Assembly (NCBI RefSeq): GCF_011319475.1
Contig: NZ_RCMC01000239.1
Span: 55,197-60,525, forward strand
Length of the DNA stretch: 5,329 bases
Direction of reading: 5' to 3'
Origin: Candidatus Nitrosotalea sp. FS
GTDB lineage: Archaea; Thermoproteota; Nitrososphaeria; Nitrososphaerales; Nitrosopumilaceae
Both the position numbers and the translations under genes were made by a program. The notes beneath the pieces are model-generated. The model did not search any database and was not told the origin of the DNA. It saw nothing but the letters and a program-made list of their open reading frames with translations. Each line of letters starts with the position of its first letter. The stretch's first letter is position 1. Shown piece by piece: positions 1-5,329 of the stretch.

Positions 1-2
1 AG

Positions 3-642
3 CAAGCATTGGATATTTCACCAGGGCTTTTACAAGTCTCTGATAAACTGGCTCTTTCTGGTAACGTGCATAATAATGGTGTACAAAAATCACTCAACAC
101 CAAAGTCTACCTGGTTTTGTATGACGCATTTCAACGTGTAGTTAGAATGGGAATGTCTAATCCAATTGATGTTGATTCTGGAAAAGATTCACAATTCAGT
201 GTTACTGCCGATTTAGATCCTCGAGCAACATCATATGTTGCTTGTTGCAGAATCTGACACGTATCAATCAAAACCAACTCCCAAGAATGACTTTCAAACA
301 CTACCGGTGATTGTAAGTAACACCATGGTAACTGATCCTAATGGAACTTCGTATTCCACTGTTCCAGTTAATGCATCTGTGAAAATAACTAGCAATCTAA
401 ATCATATACTCAATTCTACTCAGCCATTCATCTACTACGTTCAAGTCAAACAATTCAATGGCCAAGTTGATTTCATAGGAAAGTATGAAGGAATATTTCT
501 TGGACCTGATACTCAAAATGCATCTGTAGACTGGAAGCCAAATACAGCAGGATCATATTTTGTAGAGACTTATGTGTGGAATTATGATGCAGTTCCTCTT
601 TCTTCTGCAGTACCACAAATCAACGTAGTACTTGTTAAATGA
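3..642 (+). pseudogene. C-terminal part of a secreted/surface Ig-like protein, frame broken near 240
   Basis: Reading is open from the left window edge (frame of position 3) to a TGA at 255-257. It resumes in the frame of position 1 and ends at TAA 637-639 or the in-frame stop closing at 642. Skipping G240 joins the two parts as ...ATSYV-LVAESDTYQS..., which reads as one continuous protein of about 212 residues in this window. The frame of the second part is closed upstream by TAG at 214-216, so the shift must lie between about 217 and 254. The protein is rich in alternating beta-strand patterns. It has four N-X-S/T sequons in the second part (NGT, NAS, NST, NAS) and ends with WKPNTAGSYFVETYVW followed by a last strand, INVVLVK. 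That ending resembles the Ig-like C-termini common in secreted thaumarchaeal proteins. The signal peptide would be outside the window. Function is unknown; cell-surface placement is inferred. The break may be a real mutation or a sequencing error. Confidence 0.6.
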
Positions 643-664
643 CAAGACCCTAAATACAATAGTC

Positions 665-1132
665 ATGGCTAGATTCAAACTTGTGGCTTTGGGTGGCACG
701 TTTGATATTATTCACAAGGGACACCTAGAACTCTTGCGAAATGGATTTTCAATATCATCCAAGGTAATCATTGGTCTGACTAGTGATGAGCTTGCAAGAA
801 AGAAAGGAAAAAAACCAAACCATGATTATTCTACAAGATACAAGGCACTAGAAAATACAATCAAAGAAAATTTTCCAAACTCCAAGTATGAAATAAGTAA
901 ACTTGACAATGATTTTGGTCCTGCGGTATTAGAAAAAGAAGTAGAAGCTTTGGTGGTAAGTGAAGAGACTTCATCAAAAGGCACAGAACTGAACAAGCTA
1001 CGGTCTCAGAGAAACTCTCCTCCTGTTGCAGTGATTGTAGTTCCAATGGCTCTAGCCAAGGATGGTACACGTATCTCTACAACACGAATAAAGAGATCTG
1101 AGATTGATGCTAATGGCAATATACTTAGTTGA
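665..1132 (+). CDS. coaD: Phosphopantetheine adenylyltransferase, archaeal type
   Basis: This 155-residue cytoplasmic enzyme transfers AMP from ATP to 4'-phosphopantetheine, giving dephospho-CoA, the next-to-last step of coenzyme A synthesis. The nucleotidyltransferase fold is clear. GGTFDIIHKGH at residues 10-20 carries the HxGH ATP-binding motif (H17, H20), and IIGLTSDE (35-42) follows. LVVSEET (96-102) and VIVVP (123-127) are typical of archaeal PPAT. ISTTRIK at 137-143 is the counterpart of the family's ISSTRI signature, with a Thr in place of the second Ser. Length matches the archaeal family; the bacterial CoaD is a different subfamily. A TTG at 632 is in frame but would overlap the preceding gene, so the ATG at 665 (MARFKLVALGG) is chosen because it starts directly at the first strand. 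No Shine-Dalgarno is visible. The gap to the preceding gene is 22 nt; a TTAAAT about 28 nt before the ATG could be a weak TATA box. FMN adenylyltransferase RibL is the main alternative but fits the later motifs less well. Confidence 0.93.
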   Translation: MARFKLVALGGTFDIIHKGHLELLRNGFSISSKVIIGLTSDELARKKGKKPNHDYSTRYKALENTIKENFPNSKYEISKLDNDFGPAVLEKEVEALVVSEETSSKGTELNKLRSQRNSPPVAVIVVPMALAKDGTRISTTRIKRSEIDANGNILS

Positions 1133-1176
1133 CAAACAACTTTTCAATCTTTGAGTAGGTTCCATAAAACTCTAAA

Positions 1177-1524
1177 ATGTCTTGTAAGGTATTGAAAGAA
1201 TTAACAGACCGAATGTTTCGCAAAATGTCGTCAGATATCACAGGTCTAAAGGAAGGCCTTGATCCTGAAAATATTGCTCTCTGGTACAACAAAGTAATTG
1301 AGGAGGCAAAGGAGATGGCGCCTCCGTGGCTTGTGGACAAAATTGGTGTAAAACAGGACCCAATTCTTTATCTGAAATTTAACCTCAATATATCAAAACG
1401 AGCGGTTCGTTATCTCATGATGGCCATATCAAATAACCTCGATGACATGCCATATACGACTAGATTGTATTTTCTCAAGGTGCAGGAACTAGTAAGCCAA
1501 GAAATGGACAAGTCTCTTGTCTGA
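1177..1524 (+). CDS. Conserved-looking helical protein of unknown function (115 aa)
   Basis: I do not recognise a named family with certainty. The product is 115 residues and soluble, with no signal peptide or membrane segment, and is predicted mostly helical. The most structured part is residues 49-108: PPWLVDKIGVKQDPILY, then KFNLNISKRAVRYLMMAI, then NNLDDMPYTTRLYFLKVQELV. Tryptophan, proline and the charged/aromatic pattern there look like a real folded domain. The start is uncertain. An in-frame TAA at 1165-1167 limits the gene to ATG 1177 or later, with ATG 1213 and 1225 as alternatives, and no Shine-Dalgarno favours any of them. It lies 44 nt after coaD on the same strand and may be cotranscribed with it. 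Its last codons form one arm-loop-arm of a hairpin followed by a T6 tract. It ends 2 nt before the stop of the convergent 93-residue gene. No function is proposed; the context does not decide one. Confidence 0.8.
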   Translation: MSCKVLKELTDRMFRKMSSDITGLKEGLDPENIALWYNKVIEEAKEMAPPWLVDKIGVKQDPILYLKFNLNISKRAVRYLMMAISNNLDDMPYTTRLYFLKVQELVSQEMDKSLV

Positions 1525-1536
1525 AATTACTTTTTT
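1505..1536 (+). terminator. Hairpin plus T6 tract at a convergent gene junction
   Basis: GACAAG (1507-1512) and CTTGTC (1516-1521) are perfect inverted repeats around a TCT loop. Two further wobble pairs are possible on the outside (1505-1506 with 1522-1523). The stem covers the last codons and part of the TGA stop of the 115-residue gene. It is followed after seven bases by TTTTTT at 1531-1536, which lies inside the 3' end of the opposite-strand gene. On the minus strand the same hairpin starts a few bases after that gene's stop, but only a weak T-rich stretch follows it. It could therefore serve mainly the plus-strand transcript. Archaeal termination depends chiefly on the U tract, so the role of the stem is inference. 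Confidence 0.42.
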
Positions 1537-1808
1537 GTTATTTCCACAATGTCTTCGTGAACTTTGGTTTCTGTGATCTTATTTGTGCCATCAATTACAG
1601 ACTGGATGAAATCTGCAAAAGATTCTGCCTGAAACCTGTCTTTGAAAAGTATGCTGTGGGCAGACTTGTCTTTTAGAGATATTATTATTTCGTTTTCAAT
1701 TATCTCCAAGATACCATTGATGAAAATTTCATTATCATCTTTTATGTATATCAGACTTGCAAGTTTCTGAGCTTCATAACTATCTGTACATGTAATGTCT
1801 TTTTTCAT
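1527..1808 (-). CDS. Small protein of unknown function downstream of trpS (93 aa)
   Basis: I do not recognise this protein. It has 93 residues with no signal peptide or membrane helix. The pattern suggests an N-terminal helix (about 10-20, YEAQKLASLIY) and a run of beta strands (about 27-55, IFINGILEIIENEIIISL then SAHSILF). A second helix follows (57-73, DRFQAESFADFIQSVI), then a charged tail ending in KK. This gives an alpha-beta-beta-alpha layout. There is a single cysteine (C7). The start ATG at 1806-1808 lies 5 nt after the trpS stop, and no Shine-Dalgarno is visible. The gene is almost certainly on the trpS transcript. The tight spacing argues that it is real and translated with the synthetase, but a role in tRNA charging is only a guess. 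Its 3' end faces the 115-residue gene across 2 nt. Confidence 0.75.
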   Translation of the reverse strand: MKKDITCTDSYEAQKLASLIYIKDDNEIFINGILEIIENEIIISLKDKSAHSILFKDRFQAESFADFIQSVIDGTNKITETKVHEDIVEITKK

Positions 1809-1813
1809 ATTGT

Positions 1814-2929
1814 CTAATCGAACATGAATTTGTCTACTTGGTCTTTTGCTTTTTCTCTCTGTTTTTTGAATTCTGACAAGAAGGGCTTGGTGGCATCTTT
1901 TAGGTTACATTTGCACTCTCCACACAATAATTGTCCGCCCTTGCACTTTCTTGCCCTTTCATCAGATTCTTTTTCTGTGTCAAAAAAGTATCTCAGGTAC
2001 CAAAATACTGGACATATGTTAAAGTTGGCACCAAGTTTTCGCTGAAGCTCAACAGTTGGCTGACCACCAGTAAATGTGCTTGAGATCTTTTTGTCTACCA
2101 CGTCATCGCTGTCTGTGGTAAATATGGCAGTCTCTGGAATTGAGGATGACATTTTTCCTTGCATTCCAAGTCCTGGTAGAAACTTGGAGTGGATTTGAGC
2201 AGGTTTTGGATATCCTAATTTTTCTGCAATATCCCTTGTTACCCTCCAATAAGGATCCTGGTCTATTGCTGCAGGTATGAGAACCGGTGTAGGGCGCCCC
2301 TCAATTATTGATGGCAAAAAACAGGGTGCTGCTTGTATTGGTGGAAATCCAATCATACCTATATTTGTAGAATTTTCAAATCCAAAAACAGCTTTTACGG
2401 TAGAATAGGTAATTCTTTTTGCTATCTCAAGTGATAAGGGATAAATTCTTTTGATGTCTTTTGTATCAATTAGGATCTTTGTCTTTTTTGGATCAAATCC
2501 AATGGCTATGATATCTAGAATATTTTCTTGCGTAAATTTTGATACATCATCCATTGATTTTCCATCACTGTAGAGAAATTTTTCATCATCAGTTAATTGA
2601 AATATCAAATTGACATCAAATTTTTCTTGGAGATATTTTGTAAAAATCCATGGTAACAGGTGTCCCATGTGAATCTTGCCTGACGGACCTCTTCCAGTGT
2701 ACAGGTAAAACTTGTTGCCTTTCTCATATTCTGTCAAAATCTTGTCTAAATCTCTGTGACTGAAAAAGTAACCCAGCTTTAGCATTGGATGTACTTCGCC
2801 AGTTATTTTTTCAATACGTGCCTCTAATTCAGGAGAAATCTTTTCCGTGCCAAACTTCTGCATGAGTTTATCGTAGTCAATATCTCCTTCTACGCTCCAA
2901 GGAGTTACTGTAAACTCTTCAGATGACAT
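1814..2929 (-). CDS. trpS: Tryptophanyl-tRNA synthetase, archaeal/eukaryotic type
   Basis: This 371-residue cytoplasmic class I synthetase attaches tryptophan to tRNA-Trp using ATP. GPSGKIHMGH at residues 81-90 holds the HxGH ATP site, and GKMSSS (258-263) is the KMSKS loop. GFENSTNIGMIGFPPIQAAP (183-202) and AIDQDPYWRVTRD (221-233) match the substrate-binding blocks of archaeal and human TrpRS, not the bacterial enzyme. The N-terminal extension (1-75) is also typical of this branch. In the C-terminal helical domain four cysteines, C306, C329, C336 and C339, are spaced C-x22-C-x6-C-x2-C. That is the spacing reported for the [4Fe-4S] cluster of Thermotoga maritima TrpRS; a fifth, C341, follows. 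The ATG at 2929 (MSSEEFTV) is the only sensible start and lies about 26 nt from a TATA-like box, so the transcript is probably leaderless. The gene is divergent from pheS and followed 5 nt later by the 93-residue gene. Identity is secure; the cluster is inferred. Confidence 0.97.
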   Translation of the reverse strand: MSSEEFTVTPWSVEGDIDYDKLMQKFGTEKISPELEARIEKITGEVHPMLKLGYFFSHRDLDKILTEYEKGNKFYLYTGRGPSGKIHMGHLLPWIFTKYLQEKFDVNLIFQLTDDEKFLYSDGKSMDDVSKFTQENILDIIAIGFDPKKTKILIDTKDIKRIYPLSLEIAKRITYSTVKAVFGFENSTNIGMIGFPPIQAAPCFLPSIIEGRPTPVLIPAAIDQDPYWRVTRDIAEKLGYPKPAQIHSKFLPGLGMQGKMSSSIPETAIFTTDSDDVVDKKISSTFTGGQPTVELQRKLGANFNICPVFWYLRYFFDTEKESDERARKCKGGQLLCGECKCNLKDATKPFLSEFKKQREKAKDQVDKFMFD

Positions 2930-2950
2930 TCATGGTTTAGTTAGGTTAAG

Positions 2951-2960
2951 GTTTAAAAAG
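2951..2960. promoter_or_regulatory. Shared palindromic TATA-like box between trpS and pheS
   Basis: The core TTTAAA (2952-2957) within GTTTAAAAAG is its own reverse complement, so it reads as a TATA-like element in both directions. Its centre is about 25.5 nt from the A of the trpS ATG (2929, minus) and 27.5 nt from the A of the pheS ATG (2982, plus). In archaea the TATA box centre lies about 26-27 nt before transcription start, so both transcripts would begin at or very near their start codons. It is the only good TATA candidate in the 52-nt gap. The minus-strand flank AAAAAGA is a purine-rich possible BRE for trpS; the plus-strand flank TTAAGG is a weaker one for pheS. Confidence 0.6.
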
Positions 2961-2981
2961 TCTTTTTGGCTTTTTGTGGTA

Positions 2982-4451
2982 ATGTCACAAGTTCTGCATC
3001 CAATTGAGCAAAAAATTCTCAAGACCTTGATTGACAAGAAGAGTCTAACACCTGAAGAACTTGCTACTGTGACAAAACTTTCACTAGACCAGATACGACG
3101 AGGTATTGAATGGCTCAAGTTCAAGGATCTAGCCAGTGTTGTAGAATCCGAAAAAAATCTTGTAACACTTGGCAAAAGGGGAATTGAAGCATCTGAAAAG
3201 GGATTTCCTGAAAGACAGTTGATCAACCATCTACGATCACTAGATGGATATTCGTGTGAAATGAATGACGTAAAAAATTTACTAAAAAATGAATTTGGTC
3301 CAGCTATTGCAAATGCAAAGAAGAATGGTTGGGTTGAGATTCATGAAAATAGGATCATGTTAAAGGGATATCATGATGCCACATCTGAGGAAAAAATTAT
3401 CAAAACCATATCGAAAAATCCTACTGGAACTTTTCTCGAGGAATTTGAAGACAAGGATGCGGTAGAATCACTGAAAAAAAGACCCGAGTTTATTGTTGTT
3501 AGCTCAAAAAAATCTGCCTTGGTAACTCTAACCGAAAAAGGTATGGAAACTGCCAAGACCGTACCAGATAACATTGATTTTGAAAGTGTATCTGAGACAT
3601 CATCTAGAGTAGAACCGGAAGCCAAAGTCGTCAGAGCAATAGATGTTGAAGCCGCTGCTCCAATAATATTTGCAGCAAAGAGTCACCCGTTACGAGATGT
3701 AATAGATGAAGTACGAGAAATATTTGTCAGTCTTGGATTTTCTGAGATAATTGGAAATAACGTCCAATCTAGCTTTTGGAACTTTGATGCTCTCTTTACA
3801 CCACAAGACCATCCTGCAAGAGAGATGCAAGATACATTTTACCTCAAGGATGTAAAAGCAAGTAATATCGCAAAACCTGATCAGATAAAAAAAGTATCTG
3901 ATGCACACAAGAAGGGTTGGAATTATCAATGGCAAAATGAAGAAGCAAGAAAACTTGTTCTGAGGACACATACTACATGTGTAACCATTAGAGCTCTTGC
4001 TGACCAAAAATACGATGAGGCACGATTATTTTCAATAGGCAAAGTGTTTAGAAATGAAAAGTTAAGCTACAAACATCTTGCAGAATTTCATCAAGTAGAA
4101 GGAGTTGTAGTTGGTAAAAATGTCACACTACGAGACCTGATGGGATTGCAGACTGAATTTTATCACAAGATGGGAATAAAGAAAATCAAATTCTGGCCAA
4201 CATTCTTTCCATATACCGAACCGTCGCTGCAATCCATGATATACAATGAAAAACTTGGCAAGTGGGTAGAGTTGTTTGGAATGGGAATTTTCAGACCAGA
4301 GGTAACAAAACCACTTGGAATCAAAAATCCAGTTCTAGCATGGGGTGGAGGGATAGAAAGAATTGCCATGTTACGATATGGCTTAGAAGATGTCAGAGAG
4401 TTGTATGAAAACAAATTTGGTTGGTTAAGGAGTGTGCCAAAATGCCAGTAG
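2982..4451 (+). CDS. pheS: Phenylalanyl-tRNA synthetase alpha subunit
   Basis: This is the catalytic subunit of the cytoplasmic alpha2beta2 class II enzyme that attaches phenylalanine to tRNA-Phe; 489 residues, as usual for the archaeal/eukaryotic form. The N-terminal region (1-200) carries winged-helix-like modules (for example 6-65 and 133-190), as in that branch. The catalytic domain begins near 235. HPAREMQDTFYL (277-288) and LRTHTT (327-332) are substrate-site blocks. FRNE (356-359) in motif 2 binds ATP. FFPYTEPSLQ (408-417) lines the phenylalanine pocket, and GGGIER (455-460) is motif 3. An in-frame GTG at 2976 is possible, but the ATG at 2982 is preferred because it sits about 27 nt from the TATA-like box. 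No Shine-Dalgarno precedes it, as expected for a leaderless message. It overlaps pheT by 10 nt and is divergent from trpS, so its expression may be tied to both. Confidence 0.97.
   Translation: MSQVLHPIEQKILKTLIDKKSLTPEELATVTKLSLDQIRRGIEWLKFKDLASVVESEKNLVTLGKRGIEASEKGFPERQLINHLRSLDGYSCEMNDVKNLLKNEFGPAIANAKKNGWVEIHENRIMLKGYHDATSEEKIIKTISKNPTGTFLEEFEDKDAVESLKKRPEFIVVSSKKSALVTLTEKGMETAKTVPDNIDFESVSETSSRVEPEAKVVRAIDVEAAAPIIFAAKSHPLRDVIDEVREIFVSLGFSEIIGNNVQSSFWNFDALFTPQDHPAREMQDTFYLKDVKASNIAKPDQIKKVSDAHKKGWNYQWQNEEARKLVLRTHTTCVTIRALADQKYDEARLFSIGKVFRNEKLSYKHLAEFHQVEGVVVGKNVTLRDLMGLQTEFYHKMGIKKIKFWPTFFPYTEPSLQSMIYNEKLGKWVELFGMGIFRPEVTKPLGIKNPVLAWGGGIERIAMLRYGLEDVRELYENKFGWLRSVPKCQ
4427..4434 (+). 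promoter_or_regulatory. Shine-Dalgarno site for pheT inside the pheS 3' end
   Basis: AAGGAGTG contains AGGAG (4428-4432), complementary to the archaeal 16S rRNA 3' end, and lies 9 nt before the pheT ATG. It supports ATG 4442 as the pheT start. It is the only clear Shine-Dalgarno in the window, in line with the archaeal pattern of leaderless first genes and Shine-Dalgarno-led internal genes. Confidence 0.65.
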
Positions 4452-5329
4452 TTACACTATACTTTGACAGGATGAAAAAAATTCTAGGTAGGAGCATTCC
4501 AAAGGGGAAAATTATTGACACTTTGCCGTTCATTGGATTAGATATTGAAGATGAGACAGCTGATCACATTAACGTAGAATACAGCCCAAACAGGCCAGAT
4601 TATTCTACTGATTATGGAATTATTACAGGTCTCCAGGGATTACTTGGAATAAAACTTGGTATGCCTGTATTGAAAATCAAAAATGGAAAATATTTCATAA
4701 AAGCAGATCCTTCTGTATCCAAAATACGACCATATGTCACAGCAATAGAGGCAAGAAATGGCAAGCTAGATGATGAAACAATTCGACAAATAATTACAAT
4801 GCAAGAAGATCTCCATAATGGATTAGGTAGACGACGAAAGAAGGCATCTATTGGAATACATGATCTTGAAAAAATAAAATTCCCGTTATACTACAAAACT
4901 GTAACACAGGAGCACAGCTTTGTTCCTCTTGAATCTGATGCATCAATGACTGTAAAAGATATACTAGAAAAAACAGAGACAGGAAAAAAATACAAGAACA
5001 CCTTGGAAGGACATGCCAAGGTTCCGGTCATTGTAGATTCGGATGGAAAAACTATATCGCTTCCTCCTATTGTTAATGCAAAACTTACAGAAATGAATAC
5101 AAAGACACGCAATTTACTTGTAGAGGTTACTGCAACTGACAAGAATGCTGCAGAGGGAGTGCTTGCAGTTGTTGCAAATACTTTACAGATTGCAGGATTT
5201 GAACTATATTCAGTAAAAATAACTGGAGCGGGAAACTCTACTCCTGTACTAAAATCTAGAGATCTTGTACTAGAGCCAGAACTTGTAAACAAGACACTAG
5301 GAATTGAGATATCAAACCAGATCATAGTA
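4442..5329 (+). CDS. pheT: Phenylalanyl-tRNA synthetase beta subunit (N-terminal part, cut by window edge)
   Basis: The frame is open from ATG 4442 to the last base of the window, giving 296 codons with no stop. Full archaeal PheT is about 540-560 residues, so roughly the N-terminal half is present. The subunit binds tRNA-Phe, completes the alpha2beta2 enzyme and, through its B3/B4 domain, hydrolyses tyrosine wrongly attached to tRNA-Phe. Residues 1-85 match the archaeal N-terminal module, with LPFIGLDIED (28-37), VEYSPNRPDYSTDYG (45-59) and LQGLLGIKLGMPV (64-76). Residues 95-250 match the B3/B4 editing domain, with LHNGLGRRRKKASIGIHD (124-141), PVIVDSDGKTISLPPIVN (195-212) and NLLVEVTATD (224-233). 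The B5 domain starts near 270. The missing part would include the rest of B5 and the catalytic-like core. The start overlaps the pheS end in ATGCCAGTAG, which suggests coupled translation, and a Shine-Dalgarno lies 9 nt upstream. Confidence 0.95.
   Translation, partial: MPVVTLYFDRMKKILGRSIPKGKIIDTLPFIGLDIEDETADHINVEYSPNRPDYSTDYGIITGLQGLLGIKLGMPVLKIKNGKYFIKADPSVSKIRPYVTAIEARNGKLDDETIRQIITMQEDLHNGLGRRRKKASIGIHDLEKIKFPLYYKTVTQEHSFVPLESDASMTVKDILEKTETGKKYKNTLEGHAKVPVIVDSDGKTISLPPIVNAKLTEMNTKTRNLLVEVTATDKNAAEGVLAVVANTLQIAGFELYSVKITGAGNSTPVLKSRDLVLEPELVNKTLGIEISNQIIV

Noticed and set aside
237..248. Programmed +1 frameshift in the surface protein
   Set aside because: There is no known slippery codon, rare-codon pause or stimulatory structure; an indel or sequencing error is simpler.
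632..664. TTG start giving coaD an 11-residue N-terminal extension
   Set aside because: It overlaps the end of the preceding gene and lies before the family's usual start; the fold begins right after the ATG at 665.
861..1340. Two minus-strand open frames (861-1070 and 1125-1340)
   Set aside because: They lie opposite coaD and the 115-residue gene, whose plus-strand frames have better protein character.
1824..2045. 73-codon plus-strand open frame inside trpS
   Set aside because: It is a shadow of the conserved TrpRS C-terminal domain.
2934..2955. Three GGTT copies (2934, 2944, 2950) as a possible repeated binding site
   Set aside because: Uneven spacing and a short unit; expected by chance in a short biased stretch.
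2976..2981. GTG start for pheS two codons before the ATG
   Set aside because: It adds only MV, has no Shine-Dalgarno, and the ATG at 2982 is well placed relative to the TATA-like box.
2930..3226. 98-codon minus-strand open frame opposite the pheS start
   Set aside because: It is antisense to conserved pheS sequence and to the promoter gap, with no recognisable protein content.
4891..5325. 144-codon open frame on the minus strand
   Set aside because: It lies antisense to pheT, whose plus-strand frame matches a known family throughout; the minus frame is serine/phenylalanine-rich without motifs.

Overview
The window reads as chromosomal DNA of an archaeon, most likely an ammonia-oxidising-type member of the Nitrososphaerota (Thaumarchaeota, group I.1a / Nitrosopumilales-like). 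The reasons are as follows. Both aminoacyl-tRNA synthetases are of the archaeal/eukaryotic type, and the phosphopantetheine adenylyltransferase is the archaeal form. The DNA is A+T-rich and densely packed. A TATA-type promoter sits about 26 nt from two start codons, which fits leaderless transcription. The left-edge protein has the Ig-like, sequon-rich C-terminus common in thaumarchaeal surface proteins. No rRNA or other marker gene is present, so the placement is inference.

Layout from left to right. (1) Positions 1-642 (+): the C-terminal part of a secreted or surface beta-sandwich protein, with its 5' end outside the window. Its reading frame is broken by an apparent one-base insertion near position 240. 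(2) 665-1132 (+): coaD, for coenzyme A biosynthesis. (3) 1177-1524 (+): a 115-residue helical protein of unknown function. (4) 1527-1808 (-): a 93-residue unknown protein, convergent with (3) across a 2-nt gap and placed 5 nt downstream of trpS. A GACAAG/CTTGTC hairpin followed by a T6 tract lies at the junction of (3) and (4) and looks like a terminator. (5) 1814-2929 (-): trpS, tryptophanyl-tRNA synthetase, with four cysteines in the spacing reported for the [4Fe-4S] TrpRS of Thermotoga. (6) 2930-2981: a 52-nt divergent intergenic region with one palindromic TATA-like box about equally far from both start codons. (7) 2982-4451 (+): pheS. (8) 4442-5329 (+): pheT, overlapping pheS by 10 nt and cut by the right window edge.

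The right two thirds form a divergent translation module. trpS (plus the 93-residue gene) and pheST charge tRNA-Trp and tRNA-Phe, and they appear to fire from one shared promoter core, so their expression may be coupled. The left third is a separate same-strand series that supplies CoA and an unknown protein. There is no stretch over 300 bases without a gene. I saw no tRNA, rRNA, CRISPR array, insertion sequence or obviously transferred segment. The window is mostly housekeeping; the most interesting points are the shared divergent promoter and the cysteine motif of TrpRS, not a new multi-gene system.
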